NCBI GenBank assembly: GCA_023392755.1
Contig: JAEWNM010000058.1
Location: 1-5,759 of the forward strand
DNA: 5,759 bases
Reading direction: 5' to 3'
Source of the DNA: Bacillota bacterium
GTDB lineage: Bacteria; Bacillota; Clostridia; Christensenellales; Aristaeellaceae
The position numbers and the translations under genes were made by a program. Numbering within the stretch: position 1 is the stretch's first letter; the number at the start of each line of letters is the position of its first letter. The notes under the pieces were generated by a model. It was not told where the DNA came from and searched no databases. It worked only from the letters and a program-made list of their open reading frames with translations. Below, piece by piece: positions 1 to 5,759 of the stretch.

Positions 1-1295
1 TCTTCCAGCACGCGTATTTTTCTTAGCAGCCATATCCTTTGAAGAATCAGCAATAAAGCCAATGCCGCGCAGGCGGTATAGGGAACCCACAGCGGATGCC
101 TCTCTTCCTTCTTCTTTTCCTCCTGCGCGCCATACACCTGAACCACCTTTTCTTCTATTACCGTCTTCATAGGAAGCTCTATTTTGTGCGCTTCGCCGTA
201 GGCGTCCTCATAGGTTATGGCAAGCGTGCCGCTCACCTCGCCCAATGTGCCGCTGTCCACCCGGAAATTGGTGGACGCGGCCTTGCTCTCGCCGGGGGCG
301 ATGGTTCCGGCCAGCACGCTGCCGCCATTTGAGAGGCCCGGAATATTGAAGGTCAGCAGCGCGTTGCTGATGGTGCTCTTGCCCATGTTCATCAGCGTCA
401 TGGAAAAGGAGGGCACATCCCCCTGGGTTACCCGTACGGGAAGCACGGCTTCGGTATACGCAAGGCGCACGGGCTGCCGGACATCCACCGTATGTTTGAC
501 GGACGAACTTGCCGACTTTCCGCCGCCATAGGTGTATTGAATTGTAATTTCGACGGTATGAAGCTGGGCGGCAGCCTTTTGGGCGACCTGTACCGGAATG
601 ACGCATTCGGCGTCCTCGCCGGCGGAAAGCTGCCCGATACGAACCGTATCCACGCTCAAGGGCAGTATATCCCCCGACGCGTCCTGCAGCCTGACCGTTA
701 TGTTCTTCATCGCGCGGATATCGCTGGTATTGCGCACCTTAAGCCGGACCGCGCCATCCTCCCCCGCGTTCAGATATTCGCCGCCCGCCTCAAACGCGGT
801 AATCTCCGCCTGGGGCACCTGGGCGTCCTCAATCCCATCCGCTACGATGGCTTCCAGGTCGAATGTCTGCGCGATTGCGTTCCCTTGGCCGTCAAGGCCG
901 GAAACAGTAACGCTTAGCGGATATTCGCCTTTTCGGCGGGATGCGTACAGCTCCAGTTTGAAGGTCACAAGATAGGCGCTTGCGCTGCCTAACGAAAATC
1001 TGTGTTCCTTACGCGAAAACCGCTTTTCCAGCCCCTGCAGCTTAAAGGGCGCAACTTCGGTATTTTTGGGCGCAAGGACAGCCGTGATATTGCCCTGTGC
1101 GATATCGGACAAAAGGGGAAGAACAACGGTTATGGTACTGCCGGAGGCGACCGGCGCATACCCCTGCCCATAAGGGCGGTCCATGCCGGCATAGGTATGA
1201 ACCGTGTCTATTTCAAAGGGCGATTCAGCCGCCAGCGCACACGCGCAGGGAACAAAAAGGATCAGCATGCATATGCAGAATATAAGCTTGCGCAT
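1..1295 (-). CDS. Secreted, C-terminally membrane-anchored protein with probable tandem Ig-like (NEW3/CARDB, COG1361-like) domains; 3' end outside window
   Basis: The frame is open from the ATG at 1295 to the window edge with no stop: 431 residues are visible. Residues 1-23 form a signal peptide (MRKL, a hydrophobic core, then CACALAA) with likely signal peptidase I cleavage near A22/A23. Residues 24-160 are an unassigned beta-rich region containing the motif YAGMDRPYGQGYAP. Residues about 163-272 and 276-380 each look like an Ig-like domain of the NEW3/CARDB kind, with phrases such as VRLKVRNTSD, IGQLSAGE, MTLMNMGKSTISN and AGTIAPGES. A charged stretch (EEKKEERHP, near 393-401) precedes one transmembrane helix (about 402-419) and a basic cytoplasmic tail beginning near R420. 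The predicted topology is outside-facing with a C-terminal anchor. The gene follows the permease by 17 bases with a good ribosome binding site, so it is probably co-transcribed and may be an extracytoplasmic partner of the transporter. Domain naming is by pattern only; function is unknown. The true C-terminus is not visible. Confidence 0.88.
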   Translation of the reverse strand, partial: MRKLIFCICMLILFVPCACALAAESPFEIDTVHTYAGMDRPYGQGYAPVASGSTITVVLPLLSDIAQGNITAVLAPKNTEVAPFKLQGLEKRFSRKEHRFSLGSASAYLVTFKLELYASRRKGEYPLSVTVSGLDGQGNAIAQTFDLEAIVADGIEDAQVPQAEITAFEAGGEYLNAGEDGAVRLKVRNTSDIRAMKNITVRLQDASGDILPLSVDTVRIGQLSAGEDAECVIPVQVAQKAAAQLHTVEITIQYTYGGGKSASSSVKHTVDVRQPVRLAYTEAVLPVRVTQGDVPSFSMTLMNMGKSTISNALLTFNIPGLSNGGSVLAGTIAPGESKAASTNFRVDSGTLGEVSGTLAITYEDAYGEAHKIELPMKTVIEEKVVQVYGAQEEKKKEERHPLWVPYTACAALALLLILQRIWLLRKIRVLE

Positions 1296-1302
1296 TGTTT
1301 GG

Positions 1303-1310
1303 CCTCCCTT
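1303..1310 (-). promoter_or_regulatory. Ribosome binding site of the anchored Ig-like protein gene
   Basis: The minus strand reads AAGGGAGG seven bases before the ATG at 1295. It lies in the 17-base gap after the permease stop codon (1315-1313) and fixes the start of the downstream gene. Confidence 0.8.
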
Positions 1311-1312
1311 TC

Positions 1313-4024
1313 CTACAGCTCACGGATGTTATCGATGATGCTGGAGCGCACGATTCCACGGATGCGGGCACGAAGGTTTAGCCCGCAAAAGAGGAGAATC
1401 ATCAGGATGTACAGCGTGCCAAAACCAAGCAACGGCAGTATCATGGATGCCATAAAGTTTTTCAGATACGCCTGGTAGGCAAGGATGCCGGCGCTGGATG
1501 CTATACCCGCCCCAATGCCCCAGCCCAGCATGATCGCCACCTGGCGAAGATAGGTGGCTATGATGACACGAAGAGGCGCGCCCACCGCCCGAAGCGTGCC
1601 GATAGCCCGCTTGTCGGAACGGATGCGGCCGGTGACAGCGTTATTGACCATGCCAACACAGATTGTGAAAAACAAAATGGCAATCGCGAAAAGGATGACT
1701 GTGACCATCATATCCCACCTGTCGGCTTCCTGCTTTGATTCATAGGAGGAATAAAAGTCCATTTCATCCGCGCGCTTTGAGATATCAGAAAGCGCCGTTT
1801 CCGCATACTTCAATGTTTTTTCGTCGGTATTGCTCATCATTGTCAAGGTTAGCGTTCTGTACCCGCCGGTTTCAAGACCCAGCGCATTCAGGCCGGCGAT
1901 GGTGGTAATCACCGCCCCCGCATCTCCTGATGGGATGTGTGAGGTTATCTCCCATGGCATATTATCCGATAGAACCGCACCGATACGCACAGTCCTGTCT
2001 GCGCGGCGGATGGCATCAAAATCGTATCCGTTCTCACCCATACGCATGGTGCTGCTGCCTTCCATGTACAGCCGGCAAAGAGAAAGCGTATTCCCGGCAT
2101 GGAACATATCGTTTACAAGCACTTTATCGTATTTTTCATTCTTGTCCGGAAAGGATGTATAGTTGGATACCGTAACGATACCGCCGTCATCCTTCTCATA
2201 TTGCACATAGATTTTATGAGGCGCCTCAATCAATACCTCGTGGCCGGAATTGAGCGCATCCATGTCGATTTCACCTGTAAGAACATAAGGTTTCATCATT
2301 TCGGCCATCTCAGGCGTTATGGCCGATAATTGTGTTTCCAGCAATTCTTTATCAGTACCCAGCCAGTTTTTAAGCTCCAGGTAACGCTTTCGTGCTGCCT
2401 CCTGCCACTGGTGCCGTTCTCCAAGCAGCTGTACATCGTCCGTTAAGTAGGCAAAGGTGGAGCAAGGAACGTCGCGGCCTGTCAGGTATTCGCTGATATT
2501 ATCCACCAACAGGTTGACATGAACAGCTTTGGATGCCTGCATATTCTCAACCCGCGGCAGTGCCGCCGCGTCCCATAAGTCTGCGTCCGTCAAAAGCGGC
2601 CGGAACGCGTTTTTTTCCACAAAGTCGTTTTCCCAATAGGTGCTGATGGTGAAGTCATAGGCTCTTGGCCCGCTGTAGCGCATGCTCCATACCGCCATAT
2701 CGACGCCCAATGTCAAAATGACCAAGCCCAAAGCGGTTACCACGGAAACACCCACCTGTTTTGCCCGGTACAGCCGCATGTACCGCCAGGCCAGCAGACG
2801 GGGGGGCCAATAGGCTTGCTTTGCCCGGATGCGCATATGCTTTTTCGCCCGCAGCAGCGAGGTTTCGCGTATGGCCTGCATGGGCGAAACGCGGGAAGCC
2901 TGAAAAAGCGGTATAAACGCCGCGGTCATCACAAAGGCGACGGACAGCAGTAATTCCAGCGGCAAAAACCATACCGCCGAATAGAAAAGCAGCCCGCCGT
3001 CCAGCAGCCTGCATAGCCCCCATACGGCAAGGTGCGAGAGCAGTATGGCGGCCGGTGAAACGATGAGAGCAATGACAAGGGCCTCGCGCCCAAAGATTCG
3101 GCGAATCTGCCTGCGGGTTGAACCAACGGCGCGCAACATGCCGATCTGGGCGCGCCGGTCAGAGAGCATCATGGAAAACGCGCCTATGATCCCCATGCAC
3201 GCCACCAGGATTAAAACCACGCCCAATATACCTACAAAGATCAGCAGGATGCTGCTTTCATAGTAATCATAAAGCAAGTCAAAACCAAAATAATCCGTCC
3301 AGTTATGATGCAGCGTGGTTTCGGCATATGCGTTGAACTCCTTACTTGTAACGTTCGGCGCAAGCTGCAAAAGCCGGTGGATGACGGGCCGCCCGCCCGC
3401 CTCCACCTGTTCACCGCGATAGACCACCGCACCGGGATACTTCAAATATTTCATGGGGCTAAAGCGGGAATATCCAATCTGATACGTAGTCTGATCAGTA
3501 AGAATGCCTACCAGCGTATATGCTTTTGTGACCGCGTCCGGCAAAAAGTCGTCCCCGTCCGGCACCTTTAACGACAGTGTCAATACATCGCCCAATTGGG
3601 CATCCGTCCGCATCCTTTGAAGTTTTGAGCGTTCCACAGCGATTTCACCAACCGCCTCGGGCATGCGGCCCTGCACACACTGCTTATAAGCCAGCGCCTC
3701 CCCCATCTCATCATAATAGGCGATGGCGATTTGGCGGCCCTCTGTTTCGCCGATGATGAAAACATTGCCGACGCTTTTCACATATCCGCTTTCCAGCAAT
3801 GCCTGAGGGGATGCCTCCTCCGCATCCAGCAAAGCGGCATCCTGCCTGCCCAACTGGCGAAAACGGCGCTCCTGATAGGTATGGAAAATGCTCTGTCCTA
3901 TAAGCATCAAGGAGGATGTGAAGAAGATCGCCAGCATGATACCGGTCACCAGCGTTGCGTATTGCCGCCGCCGCAGGCGTATGCTGCCCAGCGCCAGCGT
4001 GTTGACGGTAGGCGTCTTTCTCAT
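1313..4024 (-). CDS. ABC transporter permease with two FtsX domains (MacB-like class)
   Basis: This 903-residue membrane subunit pairs with the ATPase encoded just upstream. About eight membrane helices can be seen: near residues 23-45, 258-284, 315-337, 350-373, 424-447, 772-793, 826-850 and 860-881. They form two FtsX units of four helices. Each unit has a large extracytoplasmic loop after its first helix (about 46-257 and 448-771) and a cytoplasmic coupling segment after its second. These segments are near copies of each other: RRAQIGMLRAVGSTRRQI (290-307) and KRAIGTLRAVGAPLRVI (805-821). The first ATG, at 4024, overlaps the ATPase stop as ATGA. The frame runs on upstream to a TTG at 4069, but no good ribosome binding site precedes either position, so translational coupling to the ATPase is likely. 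Such proteins transmit ATP-driven movement to outside loops, in peptide or lipid export, antibiotic protection or envelope processes. The substrate here is unknown. The gene appears intact. Confidence 0.95.
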   Translation of the reverse strand: MRKTPTVNTLALGSIRLRRRQYATLVTGIMLAIFFTSSLMLIGQSIFHTYQERRFRQLGRQDAALLDAEEASPQALLESGYVKSVGNVFIIGETEGRQIAIAYYDEMGEALAYKQCVQGRMPEAVGEIAVERSKLQRMRTDAQLGDVLTLSLKVPDGDDFLPDAVTKAYTLVGILTDQTTYQIGYSRFSPMKYLKYPGAVVYRGEQVEAGGRPVIHRLLQLAPNVTSKEFNAYAETTLHHNWTDYFGFDLLYDYYESSILLIFVGILGVVLILVACMGIIGAFSMMLSDRRAQIGMLRAVGSTRRQIRRIFGREALVIALIVSPAAILLSHLAVWGLCRLLDGGLLFYSAVWFLPLELLLSVAFVMTAAFIPLFQASRVSPMQAIRETSLLRAKKHMRIRAKQAYWPPRLLAWRYMRLYRAKQVGVSVVTALGLVILTLGVDMAVWSMRYSGPRAYDFTISTYWENDFVEKNAFRPLLTDADLWDAAALPRVENMQASKAVHVNLLVDNISEYLTGRDVPCSTFAYLTDDVQLLGERHQWQEAARKRYLELKNWLGTDKELLETQLSAITPEMAEMMKPYVLTGEIDMDALNSGHEVLIEAPHKIYVQYEKDDGGIVTVSNYTSFPDKNEKYDKVLVNDMFHAGNTLSLCRLYMEGSSTMRMGENGYDFDAIRRADRTVRIGAVLSDNMPWEITSHIPSGDAGAVITTIAGLNALGLETGGYRTLTLTMMSNTDEKTLKYAETALSDISKRADEMDFYSSYESKQEADRWDMMVTVILFAIAILFFTICVGMVNNAVTGRIRSDKRAIGTLRAVGAPLRVIIATYLRQVAIMLGWGIGAGIASSAGILAYQAYLKNFMASMILPLLGFGTLYILMILLFCGLNLRARIRGIVRSSIIDNIREL

Positions 4025-4710
4025 GGCTGCGTACCCAGGCCGCTGTCTGAAACCACCGCGCCGTCGCAAAGCGATAAAATACGGCCGGCCTGCTCGGCAA
4101 TGGCCAGGTCGTGGGTCACCAGTATCAGCGTTACGCCCAGCTCCTGCCCCACAAAGCGCAAGAGGGAGAGCACCTCCCGGCCTGTTTTGCCGTCCAGGTT
4201 CCCGGTGGGCTCGTCGGCAAACAAAACGGCAGGCTTGTTGGCAAGGGCACGAGCAATGGAAATGCGCTGCTGCTGCCCGCCCGATAATGCGCCGGGCAGG
4301 TGGCTTACCCTGTCCCCTATCTCCAGCATGTCAATCAGCCTGTCGATATATTTTTGATCCGGCTGCTTTTTATCCAGCATCACCGGAAGCAGTATGTTTT
4401 CATAACCGGTCAGTTCCTTGACAAGATTGTAGGATTGAAATACAAAGCCAAACCGCCGCCGCCTAAGCACCGAAAGCTGATTGTCGTTATAGGCGAAAAG
4501 ATCGGCATCCTGAAAGAACACCTTGCCGGAGGTGGGGTACTCCAGCCCGCCCAGTATATGCAGCAGCGTGGATTTGCCCGATCCGCTGGGCCCGGTGACC
4601 GCCACAAACTCGCCCTTGTCAAAGGATAAGCTGATATCCCGTATCGCATGTACCGCCGTTTCGCCCGAAGCAAAGGTCTTGCAAAGCGCCTGGCACCGCA
4701 TAATTTCCAT
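4021..4710 (-). CDS. ABC transporter ATP-binding protein, MacB/LolD/FtsE-like family
   Basis: This is a complete 229-residue cytoplasmic nucleotide-binding subunit, the usual length for the family. All expected motifs are present: Walker A GPSGSGKST (40-48), Q-loop glutamine Q92 in FVFQSYNL, signature LSGGQ (142-146), Walker B AVLFADEP (161-168, catalytic E167), D-loop NLDG (171-174) and switch histidine H200 in LVTHD. The segment FQSYNLVKELTGYENILLP and the Walker B context DEPTGNLD are typical of the MacB/LolD group rather than of importer ATPases. It should hydrolyse ATP as a dimer to drive the FtsX-type permease encoded next to it, whose ATG overlaps its TGA stop (ATGA, 4024-4021). The ATG at 4710 is preferred over the one at 4701 because a G-rich ribosome binding site lies seven bases upstream of the former. 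The 63-base gap from the kinase gene is the only one in the window that could hold a separate promoter. Confidence 0.96.
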   Translation of the reverse strand: MEIMRCQALCKTFASGETAVHAIRDISLSFDKGEFVAVTGPSGSGKSTLLHILGGLEYPTSGKVFFQDADLFAYNDNQLSVLRRRRFGFVFQSYNLVKELTGYENILLPVMLDKKQPDQKYIDRLIDMLEIGDRVSHLPGALSGGQQQRISIARALANKPAVLFADEPTGNLDGKTGREVLSLLRFVGQELGVTLILVTHDLAIAEQAGRILSLCDGAVVSDSGLGTQP

Positions 4711-4717
4711 AGCGTGT

Positions 4718-4726
4718 CCCCCCCTT
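4718..4726 (-). promoter_or_regulatory. Ribosome binding site of the ABC ATPase gene, with a run of seven G
   Basis: The minus strand reads AAGGGGGGG, seven bases before the ATG at 4710. It decides the start between two in-frame ATGs nine bases apart. The G7 homopolymer is longer than usual for a Shine-Dalgarno site. Confidence 0.7.
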
Positions 4727-4773
4727 ATGCACCCATTGTACCGCCGGAAGCTTGCGGCCTTGTGACTGCATCC

Positions 4774-5682
4774 TTACGTTTTCTTAAGGCGGTGGTGCAA
4801 CAGCGGCAAGCAAAACGTAACCCGAAGCCCGCCATGCGCGTTTTCGGCGGATATGGTGCCGTGGTGTTTTTCCACAATGGCACGGACAATGGCCAGGCCC
4901 ACGCCCACCCCTTGGGAAGCGGAAGGCGATGAGCTGCGAAAAAAGCGGCGGAACAGGCTGCCCAGCTCCCCGGGCGGCACGCCGCCGCCATCGTCCGAAA
5001 CGGTGCAGAAAACCGAGCTTTCGGCCTGCTCAATCGCAATGCTGATCCGCCCGTTCTCCCCGGTATGCTCGCAGGCATTTTTGATCAGGTTCATAAAGGC
5101 TTCGCCCAGCCAGTTTTCATCGCAGCTAAGCTCCGCCTCACCGGACACTTCGACATGCCTGCCCGGAAACAGCGGCATGACCCTTGCCAACGCGTCCTGA
5201 ACGATGCCGGATAGCTTTTTGATTTCAAAACAGAACACATAGCCGTCGGCCCGCAGCCTCTCCAGCCGAAGAAGCGAGCCGATAAGGTGCTCCATGCGGC
5301 CCAGCAGCTTCAACTGCTGCTCAAGGTGAGCACCACCGTCCATTTCGCAGTACAGCTTCAGGCCGGAGATAGGCGTCTTCAGCTGGTGGGAGATATCCGT
5401 CAGCAGCTTTTCGTTTTTGCGTATCTCCTGATTTCTGTTATCCTCGCTTTGCAAAAGGCGCGTTTCCAGCTCGATCACCGCGTTTTCAAACAGCGCAAAG
5501 CGGTTGTCCCGCACGCTGAAGCCGGGCGTTTTGATCTCTCCCGACAAAAAGCGCATGATCTGGTCGTGCAGCCGGACAGCCTCCCGCCCATGGCGGATGG
5601 CTTGCAGAGCGCAAACAAAAACAAGGGCGGCCAGCAGTGCCGCCACCCCGCCTAAAAGCGCCGCTACGGCGTATTCTCCCAT
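4774..5682 (-). CDS. Sensor histidine kinase (HisKA plus HATPase_c), one transmembrane helix, no extracellular domain
   Basis: This 302-residue kinase is the partner of the response regulator encoded immediately upstream. Residues about 4-26 form a single membrane helix preceded by only three residues, so almost nothing is exposed outside. A linker (about 27-90) without a convincing HAMP domain leads into the HisKA helix with the phospho-accepting H99 in DISHQLKTPI. The ATPase domain follows: N box NLIKNACEHT (198-207), G1 box DDGGGVP (230-236), F box LFRRFF (243-248) and G2 box GVGVGLAIVR (258-267). All core boxes are intact, so the enzyme should be active. The residue after the histidine is Q where E or D is more common. 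The start ATG lies inside the regulator gene (19-base overlap) with a G-rich ribosome binding site six bases upstream. It probably controls the neighbouring transporter; the signal is unknown, and sensing via the membrane or the transporter is inferred. Confidence 0.95.
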   Translation of the reverse strand: MGEYAVAALLGGVAALLAALVFVCALQAIRHGREAVRLHDQIMRFLSGEIKTPGFSVRDNRFALFENAVIELETRLLQSEDNRNQEIRKNEKLLTDISHQLKTPISGLKLYCEMDGGAHLEQQLKLLGRMEHLIGSLLRLERLRADGYVFCFEIKKLSGIVQDALARVMPLFPGRHVEVSGEAELSCDENWLGEAFMNLIKNACEHTGENGRISIAIEQAESSVFCTVSDDGGGVPPGELGSLFRRFFRSSSPSASQGVGVGLAIVRAIVEKHHGTISAENAHGGLRVTFCLPLLHHRLKKT

Positions 5683-5759
5683 TGGTAACCCACCCCCCGC
5701 ACCGTGCGGATGTACTCCGCGCCAATTTTTTCCCGAAGGCGGCTGATATGCACCGACAG
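5664..5759 (-). CDS. Response regulator, OmpR/PhoB family, C-terminal end only (5' part outside window)
   Basis: A frame open from the window edge to a TAG at 5666-5664 encodes 31 residues: LSVHISRLREKIG, then AEYIRTVRGVGYQWENTP. The sequence VHISRLREKIG is the DNA-recognition helix region and YIRTVRGVGYQW is the closing beta-hairpin wing of an OmpR/PhoB winged-helix domain. The receiver domain with its phospho-accepting aspartate would lie beyond the window. Its last 19 bases overlap the kinase start, so the two are translated together. It is expected to be phosphorylated by the adjacent kinase and to bind DNA, possibly the promoter of this cassette. The identification rests on a short but highly characteristic segment. 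Confidence 0.92.
   Translation of the reverse strand: MSVHISRLREKIGAEYIRTVRGVGYQWENTP
5689..5698 (-). promoter_or_regulatory. Ribosome binding site of the histidine kinase gene, inside the response regulator gene
   Basis: The minus strand reads GGGGGGTGGG six bases before the ATG at 5682. The same bases encode the RGVG portion of the regulator's wing, so this G-rich coding sequence doubles as the initiation signal for the kinase. Confidence 0.55.

Noticed and set aside
208..606. Minus-strand 132-residue open frame and plus-strand frames in the first 1.3 kb
   Set aside because: They are out-of-frame shadows of the anchored protein, which has a signal peptide, domain-like repeats and a ribosome binding site. 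Their translations show no such structure.
1226..1295. Possible lipoprotein signal (cysteines in VPCACALAA)
   Set aside because: The residues before each cysteine do not fit the L-[AS]-[GA]-C lipobox, and a signal peptidase I site with small residues at A20-A22 fits better. The protein also has a C-terminal anchor.
4025..4069. Upstream TTG start that would add 15 residues to the permease
   Set aside because: It is not an ATG, lacks a visible ribosome binding site and would extend the overlap with the ATPase to 49 bases. The ATGA junction at 4024 is the standard coupled arrangement.
3731..4421. Overlapping plus-strand open frames of 208 and 177 residues
   Set aside because: They lie antisense to the well-supported ATPase and permease genes, have low-complexity, Arg/Pro/Cys-rich translations with no recognisable domain, and are explained by the codon bias of the minus-strand genes.
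4771..4792. Short inverted repeat CTTA/TAAG at the end of the kinase gene, considered as a terminator
   Set aside because: The stem is only four base pairs, AT-rich, and followed by no T run on the minus strand, so it cannot serve as an intrinsic terminator.
1..5759. Mobile elements, CRISPR arrays, tRNA or rRNA genes
   Set aside because: No terminal inverted repeats, transposase or integrase-like proteins, spaced direct repeats or RNA gene motifs were seen on either strand. Coding sequence fills nearly the whole window.

Overview
All five genes in this window read on the minus strand, so the biological order runs from high to low coordinates. The window looks like a piece of one operon from a monoderm Bacillota, most likely a Clostridia relative with fairly GC-rich DNA. 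The reasons are G-rich Shine-Dalgarno sites, tightly packed genes, a short one-helix histidine kinase, and a MacB/LolD-type ATPase paired with a long double-FtsX permease. The taxonomic call is inferred from protein style; no marker gene is present.

Layout on the minus strand, 5' to 3': (1) the last 31 residues of an OmpR/PhoB-type response regulator (5759-5664, cut by the window edge); (2) a 302-residue histidine kinase (5682-4774) whose start overlaps the regulator by 19 bases; (3) a 63-base gap, the largest in the window; (4) a 229-residue ABC ATPase (4710-4021); (5) a 903-residue permease (4024-1313) joined to the ATPase by an ATGA overlap; (6) a 17-base gap carrying a good ribosome binding site; (7) a secreted, C-terminally membrane-anchored protein with probable Ig-like/NEW3- or CARDB-type beta domains (1295 to 1), still open at the window edge after 431 codons. 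No RNA genes, mobile elements, CRISPR arrays or terminators were seen. No stretch longer than 63 bases lacks a gene.

The probable logic is a sensing-and-response cassette. The two-component pair is encoded with an ABC transporter of the MacB/FtsX 'mechanotransmission' class, in which the ATPase drives movement of large extracytoplasmic loops. The kinase has essentially no extracellular domain, so it probably does not bind an outside ligand directly; sensing through the transporter, as in the Bce-type paradigm, is a reasonable inference but not shown. The last gene makes a surface protein anchored by one helix and is the least characterised part. It may be an extracytoplasmic partner of the permease, filling the place a MacA-type adaptor has in diderm bacteria. 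The substrate of the transporter cannot be read from the sequence.
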